Assembly: GCA_949505625.1 (NCBI GenBank)
Contig: CATBQD010000001.1
Coordinates: 1-64,000 of the forward strand
DNA length: 64,000 nt
DNA from: an uncultured Bacilli bacterium
Lineage (GTDB): Bacteria; Bacillota_I; Bacilli_A; RF39; UBA660
Direction of reading: 5' to 3'
Position numbers and translations under genes: made by a program. Shown in pieces: positions 42,901 to 51,052 of this stretch. The notes beneath the pieces were generated by a model. The model saw nothing but the letters and a program-made list of their open reading frames with translations. It was not told the DNA's origin and did not search any database. How positions within the stretch are numbered: the first letter of the stretch is position 1; each line of letters opens with the position of its first letter.

Positions 42901-44600
42901 GTTCCCGTGGTTCTGTAGGATCATCCTTTGTTGCTACAATGATGGGAATTACAGAAGTAAATCCTCTTCCAGCGCACTATAGATGTTTAAAATGTAAACA
43001 TAGTATTTTTGAAGATGAAAATGGAAATGCATTAGGAGCTACTTATTCTAGTGGATTCGATTTGCCAGATAAAGTTTGTCCAAACTGCGGAGAAAATATG
43101 TATAAAGATGGACAAGATATGCCATTTGCCACTTTCTTAGGATTTAATGCTGATAAGGTTCCAGATATTGACTTAAACTTTTCAGATTTGAACCAAGCTT
43201 CTGCTCATGATTATACCAAAGTTCTGTTTGGTGTAGATAACGTATATCGTGCAGGAACCATTGGTACAGTAGCAGAAAAAACAGCATTTGGTTTTGTAAA
43301 AGGATATTTAGAAGATAAAAACTTAGTCATGAGAAGCGCTGAAATAGAACGTATTGCAATGGGATGTACTGGTGTAAAAAGAACAACAGGACAACATCCA
43401 GGAGGAATTGTTGTTATTCCAGGATATATGGATGTATTTGATTTTACTCCATTTCAATACCCTGCAGATGATGCAACAGCTGCTTGGAGAACAACGCACT
43501 TTGATTACCATGCTATCGATCAAGATGTATTAAAACTAGATATTTTAGGACACTCAGATCCAACTCAACTTCGTATGATTCAAGATATTACTGGAATGGA
43601 TATTACAAAAGTACCACTTGATGATAAAGAAACAATGGCTATATTCTTATCTCCAGAACCATTAGGGGTAACACAAGATCAAATTATGTGTCCAACAGGG
43701 ACTTTAGGAATTCCAGAATTTGGAACACCATTTACGATTGGAATGCTTGTAGATACCAAACCAACTACTTTTTCAGAATTAATTAAAATTTCTGGTCTTT
43801 CTCATGGTACAGACGTTTGGCTTGGAAATGCTCAAGAACTTATTCGAAATAAAGTTGTACCATTCAAAGATGTTATTGGGTGTCGTGATGATATCATGGT
43901 CTACTTAATGTATAATGGTGTAGAACCTATTAAGGCATTTAAAATTATGGAATTTGTTCGTAAAGGAAAAGCAAGTAAGGATCCAGATACTTGGGCTGGT
44001 CATGTTGAAACGATGCAAAAAGCTGGAATAGCTGATTGGTTTATCGGTTCTTGCGGAAAAATTAAATACATGTTCCCCAAAGCGCATGCAGCTGCATATG
44101 TTATTAGTGCATTTCGTATTGCATGGTTTAAAGTTCATATGCCAGTTATTTATTATGCGACCTATTTGTCTGCACGTATTACCGATTATGATATAGATTC
44201 AATGATTGAAGGATATGATGCAATTAAAAGGAAAATGCAAGAAATAGGGAATAAAGGATATGATGCAACAAATAAAGATGCAGCAGTTTTGGAAACTTTG
44301 AAAATAGCGCTTGAAGCGACTGCTCGTGGTATGAAATTCGCACCAATTGATTTAAATAAAAGTGAAGCCACAACATTTGTAGTAGAAGGAGAAGATACTT
44401 TAATTCCTCCATTTTCTACTATTGATGGACTTGGAGATACAGTTGCGAAAACACTTGTAGAAGAAAGAAAAAAACATCCATTTATGAATATAGAGGATGT
44501 TCAAAAGAGAGGAAAAGTATCAGCAACATTAATGGAAAAAATGAAATTGATGGGAATTTTTGATGGAATGGATGAATCTAGTCAATTAAGTTTATTTTAG
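39972..44600 (+). CDS. polC: DNA polymerase III alpha subunit, PolC type
   Basis: 1542 aa, about 100 longer than B. subtilis PolC. Order: N-terminal domains; OB fold (VPNVTIEGYIFGTEV); PHP (VELHAHTFMSQMDG); proofreading exonuclease (VFDFETTGFN ... HNAKFDVSFLE ... HHRGDYDAEA); zinc-finger cysteines (CLKCK, CPNCG); polymerase core with catalytic PDIDLNFSD; RTTGQHPGGIVV; ending in a QLSLF beta-clamp-binding tail. An extra segment of about 65-75 residues (about 878-946, Lys/Glu-rich) precedes the GGGFDVIYLIAQKLV helix. It replicates the chromosome. Ribosome site GAGGTG. Confidence 0.98.
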   Translation: MQDKLKILLEQLNINEAEKHFFEGGVLERIKCNKQVMSYSFEITLKKLLPPVLAYYFLERLHQIFENIGEVDATFKISEIEVEKIKEYYFYLLEKYSENSPSLEILKDYHPDYQNGILTIVVGNRAEQMKIEELEPYFLSDFGKVGINISMIVNVNSDINSEIEKEIEEEKLASINEELLNRPEPVPEQTEEPKKKFVPKEYKRKPLIQEPENPDVVIGSLIETEVTELRQIAGEVPNVTIEGYIFGTEVRETKTELKIITLKITDYTDSIYGKIFVNDEEEFKTISKQLKTGKWFKFKGATKNDAYSKELTFSIRDINILKKEIAKRIDDAPVKRVELHAHTFMSQMDGLVDESKLVKQAMEWGHKAIAITDHNGVQAFPHVYNMVRDYNKGKEDNEKFKALYGTELTMVDDEVRIVVRPNDSKLLDNTYVVFDFETTGFNAGGGDSIIEIGAVKILNGEIIDKYDELINPGRPLPKKITEVTSITDDMLQDKDNEENAIKRFIEWYGDCPMVAHNAKFDVSFLEMAHQKYNLGEYTNTVIDTLELSRTMDSSFGRHSLSALVKRYDVPFDEESHHRGDYDAEATAYVFHKMMKKLEGMNFEKISDLDKLVSKDEIHKYGRTFHINLIAKNKVGLKNLFKIVSLANTKYLYKTPRILRSEIVNLREGILVGSGCYESEVFTEGRSKSDEELSNIIKFYDYVEVQPPEVYNHLLQMNDFANEAELLEHLKKIIRVTEEAGKLVVATGDVHHLNRDDKIYRSIIVNQKVPGGGRHPLARNNIKEIPCQHFRTTREMVEDFSFLDDETIQRIVIDNPNKIADMCEIIEVIIETGGVPFSPKIDKSVETATDLVYTRAADWYGDPLPQNIEERIATELYGDGVLKAIKENMKKEGKQEGEEFTKEALKKLHDIILEGFEPIKDLLRENIKANSEEELSLEDLEKKVKKSLGGIIGGGFDVIYLIAQKLVKHSNDDGYLVGSRGSVGSSFVATMMGITEVNPLPAHYRCLKCKHSIFEDENGNALGATYSSGFDLPDKVCPNCGENMYKDGQDMPFATFLGFNADKVPDIDLNFSDLNQASAHDYTKVLFGVDNVYRAGTIGTVAEKTAFGFVKGYLEDKNLVMRSAEIERIAMGCTGVKRTTGQHPGGIVVIPGYMDVFDFTPFQYPADDATAAWRTTHFDYHAIDQDVLKLDILGHSDPTQLRMIQDITGMDITKVPLDDKETMAIFLSPEPLGVTQDQIMCPTGTLGIPEFGTPFTIGMLVDTKPTTFSELIKISGLSHGTDVWLGNAQELIRNKVVPFKDVIGCRDDIMVYLMYNGVEPIKAFKIMEFVRKGKASKDPDTWAGHVETMQKAGIADWFIGSCGKIKYMFPKAHAAAYVISAFRIAWFKVHMPVIYYATYLSARITDYDIDSMIEGYDAIKRKMQEIGNKGYDATNKDAAVLETLKIALEATARGMKFAPIDLNKSEATTFVVEGEDTLIPPFSTIDGLGDTVAKTLVEERKKHPFMNIEDVQKRGKVSATLMEKMKLMGIFDGMDESSQLSLF

Positions 44601-44625
44601 AATGTCAATTATGACATTCTTTTTG
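44599..44625 (+). terminator. Terminator of polC
   Basis: A 9-bp perfect stem AGAATGTCA/TGACATTCT with a 4-nt loop and a T4-5 tract, beginning at the stop codon. Confidence 0.88.
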
Positions 44626-44703
44626 TATATTGAAACATATTTTAATAAATTCTTCTTTTTTAGATGAATATTTTTTAGTATAATGAAGATAGAGGTGAAA
44701 TAG

Positions 44704-46077
44704 ATGAATCTTGTAAAAGATATTAACCCTAATATATTTAGGGAGTATGATTTAAGGGGAATTTATCCAGAAGATATAACAGAAGATGTAGCTTATACTT
44801 TAGGAAAAAGTTTTGGTACCTATATTAAAAAATTTGGATTTGAAAAAACTGTTGTGGGACATGATAATAGATTATCTTCTCCATCATTATCTGAATCTTT
44901 AATAAAAGGAATCTTAGATACTGGAATAGATGTCATTAATTTAGGGCTGGTAACTACACCAATGTATTACTTTGCAAAATATCATTTAGAAATATACTCT
45001 GGTATTATGATTACAGCTAGCCATAATCCAAAAGAATATAATGGATTTAAAATGTCTTTTTCAAAAGTTGGAAATGCTTATGGAGAGCAAATACAAGAAT
45101 TTCGTAAATTTACAGAAGCATTAAATTTTGATGAAGGAAAAGGAACAGAAATTAAACTTGATTTAAAAAATAGTTATTTAAAGCTTTTAAAAAATTCTGT
45201 TAATTTTGGAAATAGAAAAATTAGAGTTGTTGTCGACTGTGGAAATGGTACTGGATCTATTGTAATTAAAGATGTATTAGATATGTTACCTATTGAATAT
45301 GAATTATTATATTGTGAAAGCGATGGTAATTTTCCAAATCATCATCCTGATCCGAGTGTTGCATCTAATATGATTGATTTGGGTAGAAAAGTAAAAGAAT
45401 TAGGATATGATTTTGGAATTGGTATAGATGGAGATGCTGATAGAGTAGGAATTGTGGATGAAAATGGAAAAGTAATTCCAACAGATTTAGTAATGGCGAT
45501 CATCTATCGTTATTTATTACCAACAATGAAAAATAAAAAAGCTTTATTTGATGTGAAATGTTCAAAAGCTTTAATTGATGATTTAGAAGAACTAGGTATT
45601 GAACCTATTATGTATCGTACTGGAAATTCGTATACAAATATGAAAATGCAAGAAGGAGATTTTGACTTTGGTGGAGAATATTCTGGGCATATTTTCTTTA
45701 GAGATAAATTTCCAGGATTTGATGATGGAATTTATGGTGGGCTTCGTATTATTGAAATTCTATCACATAGTGATAAAAATTTCAGTGAGTTATTAGATGG
45801 AATTCATGAATATTATTCAACAGAAGAAATTAAAATTGCAGTTACAGATGAAACCAAATTTGATATTGTAGAAAAAGTAAAAGAATATGCTTTATCTAAA
45901 AATTATACTATTATTACATTAGATGGAATAAGAGTATCGTTTGATGACGGTTGGGCATTAGTAAGAGCTTCTAATACAGGTCCTAATTTAACAGTACGTT
46001 TTGAAGCTGTATCAGAAGAACGTTTGGAAGAATTACAAAATGAATTTTTAAATGTTATAGAAACTTCTAGAAAATAG
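44704..46077 (+). CDS. Phosphomannomutase/phosphoglucomutase
   Basis: A 457-aa alpha-D-phosphohexomutase. The phosphoserine loop is TASHNPKEYNG, the metal loop GIDGDADRVG, the sugar-specificity loop GGEYSGHIFF and the phosphate-binding loop RASNTGPNLTVRFEA. The EYSGH form is typical of the dual PMM/PGM (AlgC/ManB) group rather than GlmM. It interconverts hexose 1- and 6-phosphates for cell-surface glycan precursors. A TATAAT box and AGAGGTGAA site are just upstream. Confidence 0.93.
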   Translation: MNLVKDINPNIFREYDLRGIYPEDITEDVAYTLGKSFGTYIKKFGFEKTVVGHDNRLSSPSLSESLIKGILDTGIDVINLGLVTTPMYYFAKYHLEIYSGIMITASHNPKEYNGFKMSFSKVGNAYGEQIQEFRKFTEALNFDEGKGTEIKLDLKNSYLKLLKNSVNFGNRKIRVVVDCGNGTGSIVIKDVLDMLPIEYELLYCESDGNFPNHHPDPSVASNMIDLGRKVKELGYDFGIGIDGDADRVGIVDENGKVIPTDLVMAIIYRYLLPTMKNKKALFDVKCSKALIDDLEELGIEPIMYRTGNSYTNMKMQEGDFDFGGEYSGHIFFRDKFPGFDDGIYGGLRIIEILSHSDKNFSELLDGIHEYYSTEEIKIAVTDETKFDIVEKVKEYALSKNYTIITLDGIRVSFDDGWALVRASNTGPNLTVRFEAVSEERLEELQNEFLNVIETSRK

Positions 46078-46088
46078 AAGTTTTTTTT
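46061..46088 (+). terminator. Terminator of the phosphohexomutase gene
   Basis: AAACTTCTA (46061-46069) pairs with TAGAAGTTT (46075-46083), then T5; the stop codon lies in the stem. Confidence 0.88.
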
Positions 46089-46120
46089 GTTATACTAGTT
46101 TTAGTGAGGAAGTGTATAGT

Positions 46121-46681
46121 ATGTCGATAAAAGAGCAAATAGAAAGGTTTGTTCCTGAAAATGAACAAGAGCAAGCAGATAAACAATATTTTTTAAAATG
46201 GATAGAAACTTTTGATGATATTTTAACACGTGAAAATGCTTTTGCTCATTTTTCTTCTAGTGCTTTTGTAGTAAATCATAATAGAAGTAAAATGTTAGTT
46301 GTATATCATAATATTTTTGATGGATGGATTTACCCAGGTGGCCATGCAGATGGAGAAGAAGATTTACTTGCAGTTGCAATTAGAGAAGTAGAAGAAGAAA
46401 CTGGACAAAAAGTAACAGTTTTAAATAATCAAATATTTGGAATACAAGCTAATCCAACCAAAGGACATATCAAAAGAGGAAAATATATTTCTTCTCATAC
46501 CCATTTAGATGTCATTTATTTGCTAGAAGCAGATGACCAAACACCATTAACTTATAGAGAAGATGAAAGTAAAGGCGTAAAATGGATTTCATTAGAAGAA
46601 GCAACAGATGAAAGCATTGTTGATTTTGCTAGACCAGTACATAAGAAATTGATAAAGAAATTAGAAAGTATGAAGAAATAG
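46121..46681 (+). CDS. Nudix hydrolase
   Basis: 186 aa from the ATG at 46121 (GAGGAAG upstream); an in-frame GTG at 46112 is an alternative. The Nudix box GX5EX7REUXEEXGU is complete: GGHADGEEDLLAVAIREVEE followed by ETGQ. The preceding GWIYPGG strand and the HTHLDVIYLLEA strand complete the fold. It hydrolyses a nucleoside diphosphate linked to some moiety; the N-terminal 45-residue helical part and lack of other motifs leave the substrate open. It is followed by a terminator, so it stands alone. Confidence 0.92.
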   Translation: MSIKEQIERFVPENEQEQADKQYFLKWIETFDDILTRENAFAHFSSSAFVVNHNRSKMLVVYHNIFDGWIYPGGHADGEEDLLAVAIREVEEETGQKVTVLNNQIFGIQANPTKGHIKRGKYISSHTHLDVIYLLEADDQTPLTYREDESKGVKWISLEEATDESIVDFARPVHKKLIKKLESMKK

Positions 46682-46725
46682 CAATTACAAGGAAATCATA
46701 TATTTCATATCATATTTACATTATT

Positions 46726-46757
46726 AAAAGACAGTTAATTCTACTGACTTTTTTTTG
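46726..46757 (+). terminator. Terminator after the Nudix gene
   Basis: AAAAG-A-CAGT pairs with ACTG-A-CTTTT (one A-A mismatch), followed by a T tract. Confidence 0.65.
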
Positions 46758-46830
46758 ATTGACTTATCTTAAATTTTTATTATGCTAGCATTTCTATTGT
46801 TTTTCTTGTATAATGAGACTAGGTGATGAT

Positions 46831-49419
46831 ATGGCAAAAATAATACTAGTAGATGGAAACAATCTCTTATTCAGAAGTTATTATGCAACAGCATATACAG
46901 GTAACTTTATGAAAAATAGTAAGGATTTTCCAACTAATGCACTATTTGGATTTACCAATATGATAAATAAAATCATTTTAGAAGAAAAACCAACCCATAT
47001 TATGGTAGCTTTTGATAAAGGAAAAACATTTAGACATGAAAAATATACGGATTATAAAGGTGGAAGAATTGAAACTCCAAATGAACTAAAAGCACAGTTC
47101 CCAGTGGCAAAACAATTACTAACTGAAATGGGAATTACATCTTTTGAAATTGATCATTATGAAGCAGATGATATCATAGGAACCTTTGCGCGTTATTGTG
47201 ATGAATCGCCAGAGTGGGTAGGGACAATTATTAGTAGTGATAAAGATTTATTACAATTAATTAGTCATGATGTTGATATGAAGTTATTAAAACAGAAAGA
47301 TTATATACGTTATAACTATCAATCTTTTCAGGATGATTATGGAATTATTCCAGAACGAATGGTAGATTTAAAATCTTTAATGGGCGATAGTTCAGATAAT
47401 ATTCCTGGAGTAAAAGGAATCGGGGAAAAAACAGCCTTAAAGCTATTGCAGGAATATGGGACCTTAGATGGTATTTATGAAAATTTAAATAAAATAGGAA
47501 CTAAAACAGCCTTAAAATTAGAAGAGGAAAAAGATAAAGCTTATATGAGTTATGATTTAGCGACCATTTATAAAGAAGTACCAATCCCTTTTAATCCAGA
47601 AGAACTAGTTTATAAAGGAAACCAAAAAGGATTAAATGACTTATATGAAGAATTAGAATTTTATTCTTTTATAAAGAAAAATAAAAAAGAAGAATTAGAT
47701 AAAAAATCATTAGATATTGAGATTTTAACAGACTTAGAAAATGTGAATTTAGAAGGAGAAGTTGCTGTTTATTTAGAACTTTTTGGAGCTAATTATCATA
47801 CTGCTGAACCATTAGGATTAGGTGTTTATAATAAAGATAGGGCTTTCTATATACCTATTGACACATTAAAAAAATATCCTGAATTTTTAAAAAATAATCC
47901 AAAGTATACTTATGATTTCAAAAAAAATATTGTAGCATTAAAGCATCTTGGAATTAATTTTACTAATTGTACTTTTGATACTATGATAGCAGCATACTTA
48001 CTTGAATATAATGTAAAAGAAGATATTGCCTATTTAGCAAATCAATTGGATTATGATATCTTTTTCTATGAATCTATTTTTGGAAAAAATAAAAAATTAG
48101 AAAAACCAAATGCGGAAATAATTGCATATCATGCAGTTATGAAGGCAAAATTTATTTATGAGACAAAAGAATTGTTTCAAAATAAATTAGAAAAAGAAGA
48201 AATGTGCTCCCTATATTATGATATTGAATTACCTCTTTCTATCGTTCTTGCAGATATGGAATATACCGGTGTGTATGTAAGTAAAGAGACCATAGAGGAA
48301 ATGGGGAAAGAAATAAAAACGAAAATTGATTTATTACAAGATGAAATTTATAAACATGCTGGATGTGAATTTAATATATCATCTCCAAATCAACTCGGTG
48401 AAATCTTATTTGATAAATTGGAATTACCTCATGGTAAAAAAGGAAAGAAAGGCTATTCAACTGCAGTAGATGTTTTAAAAAAACTTCAAGGATCACATCC
48501 AATTATTGATGCTATTATGGAATTTAGAACATTGACGAAATTGTATACAACTTATATAGAAGGTTTAAAGAATTCGATTATGGAAGATTCTAAAATCCAT
48601 ACAATTTATATGCAAGCTACAACAAGAACAGGAAGATTATCTTCAATAGAGCCAAATCTTCAAAATATTCCAGCAAGAAATGAGTATGGGAAAATAATCA
48701 GGAAAGCCTTTATTCCTAGTCCTGGATCTATTATCTTAAGTAGTGATTACTCCCAAATTGAACTAAGAATGCTTGCTCATATAGCTGATGTAGATTCATT
48801 AAAAAAAGCCTTTCATGATAATATTGATATTCATACCAAAACAGCTAGTGACTTATTTAAAACTCCATTAGAGGAAGTGACAAAATTACAAAGACGAATG
48901 GCAAAAGCTGTTAATTTTGGAATTATATATGGAATTAGTAGTTTTGGATTATCCGAAAATTTAAGCATTCCACCTAAAGAAGCAAAAGAATTCATCGATA
49001 ATTATTTACTTACTTATCCTGGTATTAAAGATTATATGGATAAGATTGTAGATCAAGCTTATCAAGATGGGTATGTAAAAACATTATTAGGTAGAAAAAG
49101 ATTACTACCTGAACTCAAGAATCCAAATTATATGATTCGTGGTAGCGGAGAAAGAATGGCTTTAAATACACCAATTCAAGGTACAAGTGCAGACTTAATA
49201 AAAAAAGCAATGGTTGATATTTATAAAGAATTTGAAAAACAAAATATTAAAAGTAAAATGATATTGCAAGTACATGATGAACTTGTATTTGACTGCTTAT
49301 TAGAAGAAAAAGAAAAGGTAATTGCCATTGTATCTGAAAAAATGGATCAAGTATATCCCTTATCTATTCCGTTAGAAGTAGATATTGAATATGGAGATAA
49401 TTGGTATGAGGCTAAATAA
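46831..49419 (+). CDS. polA: DNA polymerase I
   Basis: 862 aa from the ATG at 46831 behind AGGTGATGAT. The N-terminal 5'-3' exonuclease has LVDGNNLLFRSYYA, YEADDIIGT, SSDKDLLQL and GDSSDNIPGVKGIGEKTA. In the middle domain the proofreading Asp-x-Glu is replaced (VAVYLELFG), so 3'-5' exonuclease activity is probably absent, as in Bacillus PolA. The polymerase has motif A SSDYSQIELRMLAH, motif B RRMAKAVNFGIIYG and motif C QVHDELVFD. It acts in repair and Okazaki-fragment processing. Confidence 0.97.
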   Translation: MAKIILVDGNNLLFRSYYATAYTGNFMKNSKDFPTNALFGFTNMINKIILEEKPTHIMVAFDKGKTFRHEKYTDYKGGRIETPNELKAQFPVAKQLLTEMGITSFEIDHYEADDIIGTFARYCDESPEWVGTIISSDKDLLQLISHDVDMKLLKQKDYIRYNYQSFQDDYGIIPERMVDLKSLMGDSSDNIPGVKGIGEKTALKLLQEYGTLDGIYENLNKIGTKTALKLEEEKDKAYMSYDLATIYKEVPIPFNPEELVYKGNQKGLNDLYEELEFYSFIKKNKKEELDKKSLDIEILTDLENVNLEGEVAVYLELFGANYHTAEPLGLGVYNKDRAFYIPIDTLKKYPEFLKNNPKYTYDFKKNIVALKHLGINFTNCTFDTMIAAYLLEYNVKEDIAYLANQLDYDIFFYESIFGKNKKLEKPNAEIIAYHAVMKAKFIYETKELFQNKLEKEEMCSLYYDIELPLSIVLADMEYTGVYVSKETIEEMGKEIKTKIDLLQDEIYKHAGCEFNISSPNQLGEILFDKLELPHGKKGKKGYSTAVDVLKKLQGSHPIIDAIMEFRTLTKLYTTYIEGLKNSIMEDSKIHTIYMQATTRTGRLSSIEPNLQNIPARNEYGKIIRKAFIPSPGSIILSSDYSQIELRMLAHIADVDSLKKAFHDNIDIHTKTASDLFKTPLEEVTKLQRRMAKAVNFGIIYGISSFGLSENLSIPPKEAKEFIDNYLLTYPGIKDYMDKIVDQAYQDGYVKTLLGRKRLLPELKNPNYMIRGSGERMALNTPIQGTSADLIKKAMVDIYKEFEKQNIKSKMILQVHDELVFDCLLEEKEKVIAIVSEKMDQVYPLSIPLEVDIEYGDNWYEAK

Positions 49420-49421
49420 AG

Positions 49422-49490
49422 TTGACATATTTTTAGAACTATTTTATAATGAATGGACATATATTAGAGTACTATTAAATAGTGCTTTTT
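49422..49490 (+). promoter_or_regulatory. Promoter and short leader with terminator-like hairpin
   Basis: Perfect TTGACA (49422-49427), 17 nt, TATAAT (49445-49450). About 10 nt past the expected start, AGTACTAT (49468-49475) pairs with ATAGTGCT (49479-49486), one G-U, then T4-5. This is an intrinsic-terminator shape between promoter and ribosome site, so attenuation of the next gene is possible. Confidence 0.65.
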
Positions 49491-49506
49491 CAATGAGGTG
49501 AAATAG

Positions 49507-50799
49507 ATGGATAAAGTAACAAAAGTAATGGGAGTTAGTATAGCTACTAATATTTTTCTTTCAATTGTAAAAATAATAACTGGACTAATAGGAAAAAGTA
49601 GTGCATTAATTGCAGATGGAATTCATTCTTTTAGTGATTTATCAACAGATTTTATTGCAATTATAGGAAATTATTTATCTAGAAAACCAGCAGATGAAAA
49701 ACATCCATATGGGCACGGGAAAATAGAATATATTACTAGTATTATTATTAGTCTTGTAATTTTATTTTTAGGTAGTACCATTATTTATAGTTCTATTCAA
49801 AAAGATATTGCAATTCCTAGTATGATAGTTGCTATCATTAGTTTTTTAACAATTGCTTTAAAATTTCTGTTATCTAGATATCTCATCAAAAAGGGAAAAG
49901 AATATAAAAATAATATTTTGCTAGCAAGTGGTTATGAAAGTAGTACAGATGTCATTAGTTCTATTGTTGTATTTGTATCAGTAATATTGATGCAACTATC
50001 GAATATATTTGAGTTTTTTAAATATGCAGACATGATAGCTAGTATTGTTGTAGGACTATTAATTATCAAAATTGGATATCATATTTTAAGTGATAATATG
50101 AGTATAATTTTAGAGGAAAAAGAAACGAATGCTGAATATTTAAATCACATAGAAAAAATCATATTAGAAAAAAAAGATATTCATAAAGTAGATGATTTGT
50201 TAGTTTTAAAATATGGTTCTTATTATAAATTAGTAGCTGAAGTGAGTGTTGACCCCAATTTATCAATTATGGAAGCACATCAATATGTTCATGAAGCTGA
50301 AAATCGACTTAGATTATTTGATTCTAGAATTCTTTATGTAACAATACATATTAATCCAGATCAAAGTTATAAATTAATAAAAGCAACGAAGAAAGATTTT
50401 GAACAAATTAATCAATATCGTTTAAAAACAATTATTACAGAAGAAGAACCTGATATAGAAGAGAAAAAAAGAATTATAAAATATGTGAGAAGAACTTTAA
50501 AAGAACATTTAGATGATTATTTTATGATAGAAGTAGATAATAAGAAAGTAGGAACAGTTGGATATTATGAAGAAGAGGCAAATACTATTTTAATTGAAGA
50601 ACTTTATTTAGAAGAAGCATATAGGAACTGTAAGATAGGAACTTCTATTTTAAAAAGTATTATAGAAAAGAATAAGAATAAGAATAAGAAAATAACACTT
50701 TGGGTATATAAAACAAATAAGATCGCAATTTCTTTATACCAACATTTAGGGTTTCAAATATTAGAAGAAACTGAAGAAAGAATGAAAATGATAAAATAG
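49507..50799 (+). CDS. Cation diffusion facilitator fused to a GNAT acetyltransferase domain
   Basis: 430 aa. Residues 1-290 are a CDF (YiiP/FieF-type) metal exporter. It has helices from residue 7, DGIHSFSDLSTD with the metal His/Asp residues (H40, D44, D48), HPYGHGKIEY, a second site SSTDVISS and the cytoplasmic dimerisation domain ending TIHINPD. Residues about 295-430 are GNAT-like: YFMIEVDNKKVGTVGYYE, IEELYLEEAYRNCKIGTSIL (acetyl-CoA loop) and ALSLYxxxGF-like ISLYQHLGF. CDF proteins export Zn, Mn or Fe with proton antiport. The C-terminal acetyltransferase fusion is not a usual CDF architecture. Single-gene unit. Confidence 0.9.
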   Translation: MDKVTKVMGVSIATNIFLSIVKIITGLIGKSSALIADGIHSFSDLSTDFIAIIGNYLSRKPADEKHPYGHGKIEYITSIIISLVILFLGSTIIYSSIQKDIAIPSMIVAIISFLTIALKFLLSRYLIKKGKEYKNNILLASGYESSTDVISSIVVFVSVILMQLSNIFEFFKYADMIASIVVGLLIIKIGYHILSDNMSIILEEKETNAEYLNHIEKIILEKKDIHKVDDLLVLKYGSYYKLVAEVSVDPNLSIMEAHQYVHEAENRLRLFDSRILYVTIHINPDQSYKLIKATKKDFEQINQYRLKTIITEEEPDIEEKKRIIKYVRRTLKEHLDDYFMIEVDNKKVGTVGYYEEEANTILIEELYLEEAYRNCKIGTSILKSIIEKNKNKNKKITLWVYKTNKIAISLYQHLGFQILEETEERMKMIK

Positions 50800-50800
50800 C

Positions 50801-50830
50801 TTGACAATGTTTTTTATATAGTGCTACAAT
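50801..50830 (+). promoter_or_regulatory. Promoter of serS leader
   Basis: TTGACA (50801-50806), 18 nt, TACAAT (50825-50830), directly after the CDF-GNAT stop codon. Confidence 0.8.
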
Positions 50831-50839
50831 AAATGCATA

Positions 50840-51034
50840 AATCGTGGATGAAGATTAGTAATAGTAGGACTTTTTAAAGAGAGTTCATGGTTGGTGAAAA
50901 TGAATATCAGAAATACTATGAATCTACTTCAGAGAGAAATGTAAACATTTCCGGGAAGACCGTTATCAGAATTAAGTAAGACTTTTTATTAGGATGGTAC
51001 CGCATCATATGCTCCTAATGATAGTCTTTTTTAT
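50840..51034 (+). promoter_or_regulatory. T-box riboswitch, serine specifier, with canonical terminator
   Basis: Stem I has AGTAATAGTAGG pairing with TACTAT, and TCT (Ser) at 50923-50925 followed by A as the likely specifier. The T-box core is AGGATGGTACCGC (50991-51003). The terminator pairs AAGAC and ATTAGGA (50978-50994) with TCCTAAT and GTCTT (51013-51028) and ends in T6. Uncharged tRNA-Ser would favour the antiterminator and serS expression. Confidence 0.9.
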
Positions 51035-51052
51035 TTGAAAAGGAGAGAGAAT

